Part shown: piece by piece, positions 24,219 to 35,339 of the stretch
How the letters are laid out: each line of letters begins with the position of its first letter
How positions within the stretch are numbered: the first letter of the stretch is position 1
Assembly (NCBI RefSeq): GCF_037893015.1
Contig: NC_133660.1
Coordinates: 281,047,067-281,111,066 of the forward strand
Source of the DNA: Macrotis lagotis
Taxonomy: Eukaryota; Chordata; Mammalia; Peramelemorphia; Peramelidae
Direction: 5' to 3'
Length of the DNA: 64,000 bases
Made by a program: the position numbers and the translations under genes
Notes under the pieces: model-generated
Database searches by the model: none
Told to the model about the DNA's origin: nothing
Seen by the model: the letters and a program-made list of their open reading frames with translations, nothing else

Positions 24219-24370
24219 AAAGATGACTTCAGGGGCAGCTAGGTGGCACAGTGGATCACCGGCCCTGGAGTCAGGAGTACCTGAGTTCAAATCCAGCCTC
24301 AGACACTTAATAACTGCCTAGCTGTGTGGCCTCGGGCAAGCCACTTAACCTAAAAAAAAAAAGATGACTT
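24219..24370 (+). repeat. WSINE1-like SINE with target-site duplication
   Basis: AAAGATGACTT occurs before (about 24219) and after (about 24360) the body, which begins GGGGCAGCTAGGTGGCACAG and lacks the GAGCA box and part of the 3' end. Confidence 0.85.
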
Positions 24371-24427
24371 TAATTTCTTCATCATTGGTGTTGATTTCAC
24401 CTTTTCATTTTTATTTATTTTTTAATT

Positions 24428-24590
24428 AAAAAAAATTTTTTTTGCAAGGAAATGGGGTTAAGTGGCTTGCCCGAGGTCACACAGTAGGTAATTATTAAGT
24501 GTCTGAGGCTGGACTTGAACTCAAGTTCTCCTGACTCCAGGGCCAGTGCTCTATCCACTGTGCCACCTAGTTACCCCACACCCTTTTCAT
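24428..24590 (-). repeat. WSINE1-like SINE
   Basis: TTTTTTTTGCAAGGAAATGG to CCACCTAGTTACCCC. ACC(C)TTTTCATTTTT on both sides (about 24398 and 24579) is a probable target-site duplication, one side slightly displaced by T-rich sequence. Confidence 0.82.
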
Positions 24591-24800
24591 TTTTGATCCT
24601 GGATATTTGGTTTTCTTTTTTTTTTTTTAATCAAATTAACCAATGGCTTATCTGGCTTATTGGTTTTCCTCTTATAAAACCAGCTCCTAGTTTTATTAGC
24701 TCAATAGATTTTTTTTCAAATACTAGATTACTATGGTCATTTACAACTGTGCCTTATGTACCAAATCTGTTCCAGGATCCATCATTCTATTTCTTAGCCG

Positions 24801-24984
24801 GTACCAAAGAGTTGGTTTTTGTTTTTAGGTTTTTGCAAGGCAAACAGGGTTAAGTGACTTGCCCGAGGCCACACAGCTAGGTAATTATTAAGTGTCTGAG
24901 GCCGGATTTGAACTCAGGTCCTCCTGACTCCAGGGCCGGTGCTCTATCCACTGCGCCACCTAGCCACCCAGATACCAAAGAGTT
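24801..24984 (-). repeat. WSINE1-like SINE with target-site duplication
   Basis: GTACCAAAGAGTT (24801-24813) and ATACCAAAGAGTT (about 24971-24983) flank the body, which contains GGTTTTTGCAAGGCAAACAG and CCACCTAGCCACCC. Confidence 0.9.
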
Positions 24985-25020
24985 TTGATGATTATTGATT
25001 TATAATATAGTTGGAGACCT

Positions 25021-25955
25021 GATATTGTTACCTTGTTGGACAATATTGATGTTACTATGCACTGTTTGAAGGGGACAAAGACTCCAAGTCCAGAAAGGCC
25101 CAATTCCAGAAAGTCAAGTTGAAAGTGTCCTCAAATCGGGGAACTTTGGCATAGTTTCATCTTGAATATCCTGACTCCAACAACAGCCGGCCCTAGCAGG
25201 TGGTGCACATTGTGGATCTTAGGTATCCTCCAGCCCACTGGGATGAACCCTTTTCTGAATATTCATTCCATGCCATAAATAATGCTTTAAAACATTTCCC
25301 CAGGAATCAACGCCAAGTTCCTGGCTTAGAGACTGTAGTTTTTATTCTTTTCCCCTCCTTCCTTTTTAAATTCAGACTTGTGATCTTCAATCTTGGGCTG
25401 CCTCTCCTGGTCAATAAAATCTTAAGAGACAGCGGCTCAGTCACGTTGGCAGGACTTTACACACAGTTCACTCGGGCCAGGGGAGCCGTGGAAGTCACCC
25501 AGGGAACCATCTTCTTATCTGAGGCATGAATCACTTTTGTTCTGTCCTTCTAGGCCAAAAGTCATTTTTCTTGGCAGAGAAAATGGAAATCCAAGAAGAG
25601 ATGAGCAGCGTCTCTCCTTGGTTTCCACCATCCAATGTCACTCATCTATCTGCCCTGAGCAGCTCTGTGGGTCTGACCTCTTCTCTGAGCCTCTTCTCTT
25701 CACCGACCAGTGCTTTTGTTTTCCAAAGGAAGACCCGCCCCCGTTTTTTGCTTACTTTTTCTTGCCAATCTCAACTTATTAGGTGTGTTGGTTCTCGACA
25801 CCATTTTTGTTCTCTTCTGTTCAGGTTGGGTTATTTGCCTTTGTTTCCCAAATAAGTCAGGCTTTTTAGATAATTTCTCCAACTTCAGCCGTGTGGCAGT
25901 GTGGTGTGGTAGCAAGGGCAGTTGATTGAAAGAAAGACCAGGTTCTCCTGTTGGT
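25021..25955. other. Unique-looking intergenic DNA
   Basis: No repeat body or exon that I recognise. Frames of about 109 codons near 25200 and 25526 have no motif. Might hold conserved regulatory sequence; only alignment could tell. Confidence 0.35.
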
Positions 25956-25956
25956 T

Positions 25957-26075
25957 CTTTTTTATTTTTTGGCAAGACAGTGGGGTTAAGTGACAAGTAT
26001 TAGGGTTGGATTTGAACTCAGGTCCTCCTGACTTCAAGGCTGGTGCTCCATCTACTGTGCCACCTTGCTGCCCCT
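25957..26075 (-). repeat. WSINE1-like SINE with internal deletion
   Basis: TTTTTGGCAAGACAGTGGGG joins directly to AGTGACAAGTATTAGGGTTG, so the CACACAGCTAGG box is missing; the end CCACCTTGCTGCCCC is kept. Confidence 0.8.
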
Positions 26076-27289
26076 TCTCACTTCCGCATTCTTATGAGAA
26101 AGCTCATAGTAAATTATATTCAAGGGCACTTGGAGCCCTAACATGCTCTAGTGGACAGGGAGCATGGAGAGCACGGAAGCCGGGCATTAGAGGCCCTTTG
26201 TCCGATTGCTGTGTTGAGGTGTATGGGGTGTTCAGGGAAGCCTAGCACTTCTGGCAGGGGGGCTTGCCAAGTCCTTTCCGGGGCTGCTTTCCACCCTTGG
26301 GGTCTCCCTAATCCATCCAACTCCCCTGGGGCTCCAAGAAGCTAAGCAGGGGAAGCCGTCTTGAAAGAGGGGCTGGGCCAGGAGAACTGAGGGCTCTCGT
26401 GCATGCCTGGGATTGGAGGGGTGTCTACCCAGCAGAATGGGCAGATGAGAACATTGCACCAAGGCAGCTAAGCAGGGGCTGCAGAGGCCTGAGAGCTTGG
26501 GCGGCTGGGAACACACGATGTGCTCCCCTACACTGGGCCATCACCAGTCATCCTGTCTTCTGTCTTGCCACTCTCCTTCCACAATTCGGAGGAGGCGAGG
26601 CTAATGCCACTTAAATTCAAGCCGGACAGGAGTCAAGACGTCACCCTTTGGCATTGATCCTCTTCAAAAATCAAGAGTCAATAAGAGTTTCATGCTGTTT
26701 TTCCTATTGGGCCCGTGACTTCCGAGGCAGCCTTGACTTGTCCCCTTCTCCCCTCCCCAACTTCATGCTCCTTTGCCCCCGTCTCCCCTCATTGGCATCT
26801 CTTCCCATTTTAGATCATAGGAGGAGATGCCTACTTGGCCAACTCTCCTCCTCATCTCCTTTTGCCTAGGACTCCATGAAGAGCGGGGGCTGGCAGAATT
26901 GGACTGCTGGCTCTCCCCTGAACTGGGCCTTCAGTCCCCACAATCACACCCCCGTGATGAGCAAAGGCCTCAGCATCCCCTTGGCGCATTTTCCTCCTCC
27001 TGGGGCCTGAAACTTTTCTTCAAGCACCCCTTCTTTGTGGGTGTGCTGGGCTGAGTGCTCCCCAGCAGGGACAAGACCTGGAGCTCAGGGAATTGAAATC
27101 AGGAACATTGAGATGGAAGAGGAAGAAGAGTGCCTCAGCTTCCACATTCCCTTCTCCCAGGGAGGGTCTCTGAGAGCCAGCCATGCTGCCTGCTCATACA
27201 AAGGGGATGAGGGGAGGGGGAGAGAGGTTCTACATGGGCTGGGGAGGAGGTCTGCTTTTGCCAACATCATCAGGGGCTCTGAACTTGGA
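26076..27289. other. Unique-looking intergenic DNA
   Basis: Mid-GC, no recognised exon or repeat. TGACGTCA-like word GACGTCACC lies at about 26637. Frames of 60-118 codons on both strands look incidental. Confidence 0.35.
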
Positions 27290-27415
27290 GTCTGGACGGA
27301 GATCAAATCCAGCCTCAAATACCTACTATGTGACCCTGGTCAAGTCACTTCCCTTCTGCCTCTGTTTCCTCAACTGAAGAACCTCAAATGAGAATAACAG
27401 CACCTATCTCCAAAG
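27290..27415 (+). repeat. MIR-like SINE
   Basis: ATCAAATCCAGCCTCAAATA, CTATGTGACCCTGGTCAAGT, CTGTTTCCTCAACTGAAGAA, AATAACAGCACCTATCTC: MIR order, + strand. Confidence 0.65.
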
Positions 27416-27654
27416 CTGGGACAAGCATCAGAGGAGAGACTATCTGGAGAGAACTTAGGAGAGATCTGGGCATTTCCTTCCTTCCCTAGGTGGCCTGACT
27501 GTGTGCCAGGGGCATGGAGGTAAGATTGGGACCCCCCCCAAGAGATTACACTGTGCCAGGTGTTGACTGGGGGTACAGTGTGTGTACAGGTGAGTAGATA
27601 AAAGTATCCACAAAGTTCAGAAGTGTTTCAGGGCTGGGAGAATGATAAGGCTCC

Positions 27655-27797
27655 TGGGGCAGCTAGGTGGTGAAGTGATGGAGCAACAGCCCTGGAGTCA
27701 GGAGGACCTGGGTTCAAATCCGACTTCAGAGCCTTAATAATTACCTGGCTGTGTGGCCTTGGGCAAGCCACTTGACCCCATTGTCTTAAAAAAAATC
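27655..27797 (+). repeat. WSINE1-like SINE
   Basis: CTGGGGCAGCTAGGTGGTGA to CCCATTGTCTTAAAAAAAAT; complete. Confidence 0.87.
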
Positions 27798-28110
27798 AAC
27801 AGTAGAATGGTGAGGTTCCTGAGAGGAATAGGGACTCTGAGGAGGGGAGAGCAGTGGGTTCAGGGAGATCTGAGTTTGGATTCTGCCTTACTTTCTAAAG
27901 GTGGGCAAGTCAGAGACAGGTGGCCTCCCAGGGTTGACCTAAGGTTCAGAGGAGGTGGGCTCAGTGAGCCCTCTTGAAGCCTTAGGGGCCATAGTAGTTA
28001 TTAAGTTGACAGATGGGTGTAGGGGGGAGAGCAGGAAGTTCCCCAGAATGCCCCAGAATGTCCAGGTGGCTTGGAAAATTAAAGCCTCATGTGGAGCCCT
28101 AAAGGAAGGA

Positions 28111-29654
28111 ATGATGATGGTGATGGTGATGGTGATGATGGTGGTGATGGTGGTATTATAGTGATGATGGTGGTGGTGGTGGTGATGGTGGTTTGACAGT
28201 GGTGATGATGGTGATGATGGTGGTGGTGATAATGGTGATGGTGATGATGGTGGTGATGATGGTGATGGTGATGGTGGTGATGATGGTGGTGGTGACGATA
28301 GTGGTGATGATGGTGATGGTGATGGTGGTGGTGATGATGGTGATGATGGTGGTGATGATGGTGGTAGTGACGATAGTGGTGATGATGGTGATGGTGGTGA
28401 TAATGGTGGTGGTGAAGGTGATGATGGTGGTGATGGTGATGATGGTGATGGTGATGGTGATGGTGGTGATAATGGTGATGATGGTGGTGGTGGTGGTGAT
28501 GGTGATGATGGTGATGGTGATGATAATGGTGATAATGGTAGTGGTGATGATGGTGGTGATAATGGTGATGATGATGGTGGTAGTGGTGGTGGTGATGGTG
28601 ATGATGGTGGTGATGGTGATGGTGGTGATGGTGGTGATGGTGATGATGGTGGTGGTGGTGATGGTGGTGGTGGTGGTGATGGTGGTGATAATGGTGATGA
28701 TGATGGTGGTGGTGGTGGTGATGGTGATGATGGTGGTGATGGATGGTGGTGGTGGTGATGATGGTGGTGATAATGGTGATGATGATGGTGGTGGTGATGG
28801 TGATGATGGTGGTGGTAGTGATGGTGATGATAATGGTGATGATGGTGGTGGTGGTGATGGTGATAGTGATGGTGGTGATAATGGTGATAATGGTAGTGGT
28901 GGTGATGGTGGTGATGATGGTGGTGGTGACGATAGTGGTGATGATGGTGATGGTGATGGTGGTGGTGATGATGGTGATGATGGTGGTGATGATGGTGGTA
29001 GTGACGATAGTGGTGATGATGGTGATGGTGGTGATAATGGTGGTGGTGAAGGTGATGATGGTGGTGATGGTGATGATGGTGATGGTGATGGTGATGGTGG
29101 TGATAATGGTGATGATGGTGGTGGTGGTGGTGATGGTGATGATGGTGATGATAATGGTGATAATGGTAGTGGTGATGATGGTGGTGATAATGGTGATGAT
29201 GATGGTGGTAGTGGTGGTGGTGATGGTGATGATGGTGGTGATGGTGATGGTGGTGATGGTGGTGATGGTGATGATGGTGGTGGTGGTGATGGTGGTGGTG
29301 GTGGTGATGGTGGTGATAATGGTGATGATGATGGTGGTGGTGGTGGTGATGGTGATGATGGTGGTGATGGCGATGGTGGTGGTGATGATGGTGGTGATAA
29401 TGATGATGATGGTGGTGGTGATGGTGATGATGGTGGTGGTAGTGATGGTGATGATAATGGTGATGGTGGTGGTGGTGATGGTGATAGTGATGGTGGTGAT
29501 AATGGTGATAATGGTAGTGGTGGTGATGGTGGTGATGATGGTGGTGATAATGGTGATGATGATGGTGGTGGTGGTGGTGGTGATGATGGTGGTGGTGGTG
29601 ATGGTGATGGTGGTGGTGATGGTGATGGTGGTGGTGATGGTGGTGATGGTGATG
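28111..29654. repeat. 1.5-kb GAT/GGT triplet satellite with a ~630-bp higher-order unit
   Basis: The + strand is built almost wholly from GAT and GGT triplets with rare AAT, AGT and GAC variants, and has hardly any C. Variant triplets mark a longer repeat: GGTGACGATAGTGG at about 28291 recurs at 28925, CGATAG at 28371 recurs at 29005, GGTGAAGGTG at 28411 recurs at 29045 (all offset 634), and GTGATAGTGATGG at 28860 recurs at 29481 (offset 621). Two copies span about 28268-28901 and 28902-29540, with a partial third after that. A single phase shift (GGTGATGGATGGTGG near 28740) is unique to the first copy. Long His-, Asp/Gly- and Met/Val-rich frames across it are artefacts of the triplet repeat. 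It ends ~0.2 kb before the CpG island begins. Confidence 0.95.
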
Positions 29655-29732
29655 TTTGCCCTTTGGCCAGGAGGTCAGCGAGGTGTGAGGGGGCTGTGCC
29701 AAGGCACCGGTCTCACTCTCTCCTCCGGCGGC

Positions 29733-29812
29733 CAGACAGGAATCACAACAACTGGAGATGGCCCTGGGTGAAGAGACTCGCCCAAGGTCAGCGGTGAGAG
29801 TGGGACCGGGTC
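29733..29812 (+). repeat. Possible RTESINE1-like remnant
   Basis: ACAACTGGAGATGGCCCTGG and ACTCGCCCAAGGTCAGC resemble the middle of the family seen at 12737. Very short. Confidence 0.4.
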
Positions 29813-30251
29813 CCCGACCCCAGGGGCGCCCCTCTTGGCTGCCCCAACTCTCACAGTTGTTCCCTACTGGCTGTGGGCGAGCGGGGGCTCACAGAGGGCC
29901 GGCAGGGGGCGCGGCTCGGAGGCGGGGCTGCGGGCTCCTCCCCAGCAGGGGGCGTCCCCGGAAGCGCCCGGGCAGCGCAGGCGGTGAGCGCCAGGGGGCG
30001 CCGCGGGGCGGCCGGCGGGCGGGGAGGGGGCGGGGCCCGGGAGTCTCCGCCCGCCATTTAAAGGGCAGCCGTCAGGGCGGAGGGATCCCTGGCTGCCGTG
30101 GCCCCCGCCCGTGCGGGCGCGCTTCCCGGATCCCTCCGCCGCGAGGTCGGCGTGCGGGGACAGCGGCGCCGGCGCTCGTTTTTTAAACCATAACTTTTCT
30201 CCTTCCGCCGCGGGCGCCGGGCCGGGCTCCGGGACTCCTTTCCGTGCCCCT

Positions 30252-30289
<38 letters not shown>

Positions 30290-30290
30290 C
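30252..30290. repeat. (CCG)n triplet repeat, about 12-13 units
   Basis: Uninterrupted CCG units inside the CpG island, probably in or just before an untranslated first exon of KMT5B. Confidence 0.95.
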
Positions 30291-30793
30291 CGGGTGGGTC
30301 CGGGCCGGGGCTATGAGGTGAGCGGCCGCGCACGGCGAGGCGAGGCGTCAGCCCCGGGACGCGGAGCAGCGCCGCCCGGCCCATGCCTCTCCGGCCCTGC
30401 GGCCGCTCCGGAGGCGGAGGTGAGCGCCGAGGCCCGGGCCCGGAGGCCGAGGCCGGGCGGGGGGGGGGGGGGCGCCGAGCGCCCGGCCGCGGCCCCGGGG
30501 GGGGGGCGAAGGGAGGGGGGCGACGCGCGCGCGCCGTCGGGGCCCCGGGGGCGCGCGCGCCGGCCTTCACGGCCGGGTCCGGGGGCGCGCGCGCCGGCAC
30601 CCACGTCCCGGCCCGAGGAGGCGGCCGCCGGGGGCGCGCACGCGCGGGGGAGGGCGTCCCGCCGGGGGCGCGCGGGGCGGGCGGGGGAGGGCGCCGGGAG
30701 CGCGCGGAGGGAGGGGGCGGGAGCCGGGCCGCAGCTGGGACTCCTTTCTCCGCCGGCGGCGGCGGAGGGGGCGGGCGGTGCTGCGGCGACGCC

Positions 30794-30806
30794 GCCGCCA
30801 TCTTGG
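30794..30806 (+). promoter_or_regulatory. YY1-type motif GCCGCCATCTTGG
   Basis: The word matches the core YY1 consensus (GCCGCCATCTTG) and lies at the edge of an AT-rich block inside the island. Such sites are common just downstream of transcription starts of CpG-island genes. This would place a KMT5B start within a few dozen bases. Confidence 0.5.
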
Positions 30807-30968
30807 ATTTTACTCTCCATTTTTTCTCTGGAATTATTTTTGGTCATTAATTTGGTGCGGGGCCGGAGAGGGCCGCGGGCAGCGCGCGCCCCGCCCGGAG
30901 CCGCGGCCAGCCGGGCCTCCGACCCCGGGCCCGGCCTCCTCCTCCGGGCAGCGGGCGGCGCTCGGGCG
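30800..30968 (+). other. KMT5B: Proposed KMT5B untranslated first exon (3' end supported by a donor)
   Basis: A GT donor with the strong consensus CGGTGAGTCAG falls at 30969. The sequence from the YY1-like motif to this donor includes an unusual AT-rich block (about 30800-30856, with ATTATTTTTGGTCATTAATT) inside an otherwise extremely GC-rich island. The 5' edge is inferred. KMT5B translation starts only in a later exon at 54131, so this exon would be non-coding. An alternative is that one of the donors at about 30318 or 30420 is used. Confidence 0.45.
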
Positions 30969-33099
30969 GTGAGTCAGGCCGGGAGGCCGCCGGGCCGGGC
31001 GGGGGGCGGCGGGCGGCGGGGCGCGACCCCGGGCCCGGCGGGGGGCGCGGTTGGGCGGGGCCGGGCCCGGGCCCCGGGGCGGGGGGCGGGGGCGGGGCCG
31101 GGCCGCGGCGTGGGGGCCGCGGGAGCGCGGGGCGTGCGGGGGAGGCGCCGCGCCGGGCCGCGCCGGATTGGGGGGCCGGGCCCCGCTCTGCTCCAATGGG
31201 CGGCCGAGCTGCGGCCGGCCCCGCCCCCCGGGCGGTTTCCGCGGCCGCCGCCCCCTCGGCCCCGCGCCTGCGCGGAGCCTCCGCCTGCCCCTCCCCCTCC
31301 GGAGCCCTCCCGGGCCGGGGAGCCGGGCCAGAGGGAGGCCTGGCGGCCGCCCCGGGCCCGAGGGGGCGGCTTCGGCCCCGCAGCTCGGGGTCCGTTGTCT
31401 GGAGGCCGGGCCCCCCGGCCGGCCTCGCCTCCCTTGGGGGGCTGTTAAGTGACGAGCCGGGGCGCAAGCGTGCCGCGCCTCTGCCAGCCTCGGAGAAGGA
31501 CGGCGGCCTCCTCGGGGACCCCGGGCATAGAGACCCCCGGCCCATGGACGCCCGCACGCGGGAGGCCCCCCGGGACTTGAAGCAGGGCTTGGCCGGCGTG
31601 GGGAATGCAGCCCGAGTGCAGGTCTCGGTGGGAGGAGAGGGCCCCCCAGATCCCGACATGGGGGGTGTGGAGGGGCGGTGGCATGGGCGGTGGTGGGCAG
31701 AGCCTTCATCTTCCGGGGGCGCGGAGGCCCGTCTGGGGTTTCTGTGGCCGGAGGGGGACGGGGCTCTCCGGGGAGAGCACTGCGCTGCCCGGCGCTGCCC
31801 GACGGCCGCGTTTCTGCCCCTCGGAGTGCCACAGAACGGCCAGGCTTTCTCTAGGAGTGAGGTTTTCTGGGTCGCCGAGCCAGAGGAACACCTGCCCCGT
31901 TACCTCCCTGTAACTGCTGAGTTAGGTGGGATGAGAAGGATCCCCGTTTTACAGGTGAAGAAACCGAGGCAAAGTGGCAAGAGCTGATCGGTAGCAATTC
32001 TGAAAGGAGACTCAGGTTCTGCTTTAATGTTGCATTCCTGTACATTTGTCTTCGTGTAAAGATTAATTGGCAGGAGGCAAACTCCCATCTGATTAAAAAC
32101 ACAACCAATTTGAGATTGGAAGTATTTGGGGAATACCGATGTTGGGGAAATTAATCTTGGAGAACTTGCACCTCCTTAAGAAATGTTGTAGTGTGACATA
32201 ATGAATCATGACATGATCTGGTGGCTTTCGACCTTTTAAATGTAAAGACCAGAGTACTCGGCTTCTTGGGTTATCTTTAAGATAGACTTGTCATTGGTAG
32301 AGAAATTTGAGGAGTCCTTTTTAAAAAAAAAAATCACCATTTCATCTCCATAGAAAGCAGGTGTGCTCCTAGGGGATTGAATAGCCAAGTCTCCTCCAGC
32401 CTCCTCTTCTTGGTGTCTCTCCTACAGGAGCATTTGACCCCTTTGCCACCTGAGCCCTCACCTGCCTTAGCTCTACTTCCTTTCCTTTTTCTTTGGCTGG
32501 CTCCTGCCTTTAGATGTAGGTGCACCCCAAGATTCTGGACCCCCCCCTTCTTGGTGACGACTTGGTATGATAGATTTGAACCTGGACAGGATCATAGAGA
32601 CTGCTTTGTCTGACCCCTCTGGGGAGGAAACACGGAGTAGCTGAGCCAAGAGTGAAGGCAGTGTCATCCCAAGGAATACCCCCTGATTTTGTTGGCCCCC
32701 CCCCCCGCCTTTGCATGGCTTTCCCAGATGCTGCCAGATGGGTATTCCCTGATCCCCTCAGCAGCCATGTACTTGTGCCTCACTGGTGGTAGTACATACA
32801 GCTTTTGCTTGCAGATCTCTGGGGCAAGGGACCCCACCGCCACCTGAGGTAGCCCCTTCATGACTCTGAAGTCCTTCCCTCCTCAAGCCCAAATCGGGCT
32901 CTTCTCCACTTGACCGTCTTCCCTGTATTTGGAGATGGCTCTCACAGAGAAACTTAGCTCCCTGAGTCTCTTGCCCAGACTGGCATCTCCTCGGTTGTTT
33001 GAAACCAGCTCCTAGTCCTGAATGCTTGAACTGTCCCCCCCTTTTGGACTTGGTGTTTTTTGTGCCCAAGTCCAACTCTTCCCCTCCAGGATGACTCCT

Positions 33100-33365
33100 T
33101 TGGGCCCTGCTGGCCTGCTCCAGGCAGTCTCTTCCTCTTCCCTTGATTACGGGGGCCTTCCTTCTCCTGATTCAGAAGCCCTGGTTTTCCAGACTCCTTC
33201 CTTGGGCCAGGAATATTGAAAGGCTTGTGTATGTCTGGACAGTCAGTACCCCAGACCAGGACTTGGGTTGGACTCCTTAGTACAGATGGATCTGCAACCC
33301 GGAACTCTTTCTTCCCTTGCTGGAGTCATTGCTTAATAAACATTTGTTGAATTGAATCAAAAGGC
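33100..33365 (+). repeat. L2-like LINE 3' end
   Basis: Ends CTTAATAAACATTTGTTGAA followed by TTGAATC, the L2 tail; the inner part is diverged. Confidence 0.5.
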
Positions 33366-33539
33366 TTTTAGTTTTTGTCTGGGAGTGGGTGTGTATTGTA
33401 GGCAATCTTACAGAACACACTGACCTTGGGACTCTTGAAGATGCTCTTCCTGAGTCTTGGGACAGGATCTTCTGCTCTGAGGCCAGGCCTACAGCACCAA
33501 CCCAGTGGGCCCCCCCCCACACTCCTTAGGCAACTGAAC

Positions 33540-33660
33540 CTTGAATCAAGGGGTCCTGAGTGTGTGACCCTGGGCAAGTCACTTCAACTTTGTCTGCCTC
33601 GGTTTCCTCATGTGTTAAATGGGATAATGGCAGCACCTCCCATCTTTAAAGTGCTCAGCT
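33540..33660 (+). repeat. MIR-like SINE fragment
   Basis: GTGTGTGACCCTGGGCAAGT, GGTTTCCTCATGTGTTAAAT, GGCAGCACCTCCCATC. Confidence 0.65.
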
Positions 33661-34289
33661 GGATAAAGACACCAAGGATTCTCTCCTGTGAACTCAAGTC
33701 TTTTGGTCACTGCCTTTGCTATTCAATATCCATTTTGGGTCCTGCTGGTTTCCTGCTAAAGCATCCATTTAGCAAGCATTTATTTAATGCCTACCCTGAG
33801 ACGCGTGTCTTGTTACATCAGTGATTCACTTCGTGGAAATTTCTCCCACTAGAAAAGGGATGTTGCCCTAAAAGTCCTGTGACTCCTCAGTGACAGTCCT
33901 TGAGCCAGAATGGCCGGGGTATCATGGGTCAGGCAGGATCGAGGCTCGGTCCCCAAGCAGCGTTGCCGGTGGCTTTGGAATTCTTCCCCAGGAAGGAATT
34001 GGGAGATGAGGCCACTTCTTCAGGTCAGCTCTTGAGCCATAGGATGGGACCTGGCATCTCCACTCTTGAATGGGGCATCTCGATTGGCTCCATTGGCAGC
34101 AGGGAATTAGTGAAGTGGTCTTGGTCAGTAAGCTCAGAGGGGTCTGGTGAATCTGGGAGAATCTCAAAATGAGCGAGTTCCAGAGAGGCCCTTGACGTAG
34201 ATGATTGTGTAATGGAGGGAAGAAAATCACATTCTTCACCTGAGGAACTAAAGAAGTCCTCCACCTGAAAAGCTAAACTCATGGCATCC

Positions 34290-34470
34290 TACATCTCAAA
34301 CTGGAAGGGACTTTGAAGGCATCTAGGCTCCAGCCTCTTCTCCTCTCTCCCATTTTGCTAATGTAGAAACTGAGGCCCAGGGAGATTAAGTTCACTTGTC
34401 CAACGTTATTACCCTGGAAACCAGGATCTGAAGGCGACCCCCTGGTCTCAGACTTAGGGCCCTTCCATTC
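34290..34470 (-). repeat. Core-SINE-like old repeat
   Basis: CTGGAAGGGACTTTGAAGGC, TAGAAACTGAGGCCCAGGGA and ACTTGTCCAACGTTATTACC are a common therian pattern (MIR-type antisense). Confidence 0.5.
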
Positions 34471-35339
34471 TGCTTCTCTGAGGTTATAATTGAGTGTTTT
34501 GAATATCAGTCCCATATATTCTACTGCTACCCCCTTTTTCTTCCCAGATGGTTGAATTTTGAAGAAATTTTTGAGGGGGATAATGAGGTGGGGTTTCTGA
34601 GATCCTGCTTCATGGACCATGATAGAACCAAAAATCTGATGTTTGGATTCATGTGACTTTGCCCTCAAATGCTGATACAGCACAAGTCAGAGCCCACTTG
34701 AGTACTGGTGTACCTCAGAAAGCTAGATCCCTCATTACTTGGTACAGGAAGGCCTGCCGGGCCCTATCACTGAACAACACAGATGGAACTACTGACCAGC
34801 TGCATCCTCAAAGGAAGACCAAATGATACCTTTCACTGGGCAAGCAGGGACATCCTGCTCTTGGCTGTATGGAGCCTGACCCCCCCCCCCCAATTTACAG
34901 CATCTCCCTGAGTCCCCTGGTTTGGGGCCAAGGGGTGTAAGCTGATGCAAGCGATAGAGGAAAAATTACTGGGAGAAATGAGGAAGAAGCTTTCCTGGGA
35001 GTGGACCCAAGAGTTCATGATTGCTTCTCTTTGTTTGATCTGCCCTCATTTGTAAGGGAGATGGGAGGTATTTTAATGGATGTTGCTTATTAGCTAGAAG
35101 TGGGGCAAGCATTTATGAAGAGTTGTCTGGACCAGCTGTATGTAGAAAAGGAGACAGTCCCAGCCCTCGAGGCGCTTGAGGGGGGTCAGAGCTACCATGA
35201 TGTTCTCAGAGAAGGAAACTGAGCAAAATCTGAAAAGCCCTGGGCACTGATTGGAGGAATCAGGAAAGGAAAGGCCTTGGAAGAAGGGGCCTCTTTGAAG
35301 GAGGTGGAAGGTGGTGGCCAAGCATTGGAAATCAAGGGG

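Larger units (their letters stand above)
22345..25020 (-). mobile_element. L1 LINE ORF2 remnant, broken up by later insertions
   Basis: Read on the minus strand, the pieces at 22345-22475, 22632-23040, 23414-23670, 23880-24229, 24362-24427, 24590-24813 and 24971-25020 follow one another along L1 ORF2 (for instance TTGAACCAACCTTGCATTCC and CATCTGGCCCTGGGAGTTTT on the + strand). Five insertions split it: four WSINE1-like copies and one retrocopy, plus one RTE-type SINE. It is an old, non-coding LINE. Confidence 0.75.
29870..31560 (+). promoter_or_regulatory. KMT5B: CpG island, proposed KMT5B promoter
   Basis: CpG density and GC content jump here and stay very high for about 1.7 kb, with many GGGCGG/GGGGCGGGG boxes typical of Sp1 sites and no clear TATA box apart from CCATTTAAAG near 30054. 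The island is the only promoter-like region upstream of the KMT5B coding exons and lies in the right orientation. Several donor-like words (GTGAGC near 30318 and 30420; GTGAGT at 30969) suggest alternative untranslated first exons. Very long proline/arginine/glycine-rich frames on both strands come from base composition and are not genes. Confidence 0.8.

Noticed and set aside
27939-29702. A 587-codon minus-strand frame that is mostly histidine, and Asp/Gly and Met/Val frames of 534 and 342 codons on the + strand
   Set aside because: They are the three readings of the GAT/GGT triplet satellite. Any triplet array without stop triplets is open in several frames. There are no splice sites, start context or non-repeat domains.
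30058-31832. Frames of 247, 445, 332, 270 and 263 codons, rich in Pro, Arg, Gly and Ala, on both strands
   Set aside because: Stops are rare in CpG-island DNA because TAA, TAG and TGA need A and T. Overlapping frames on both strands with the same composition are expected by chance here.
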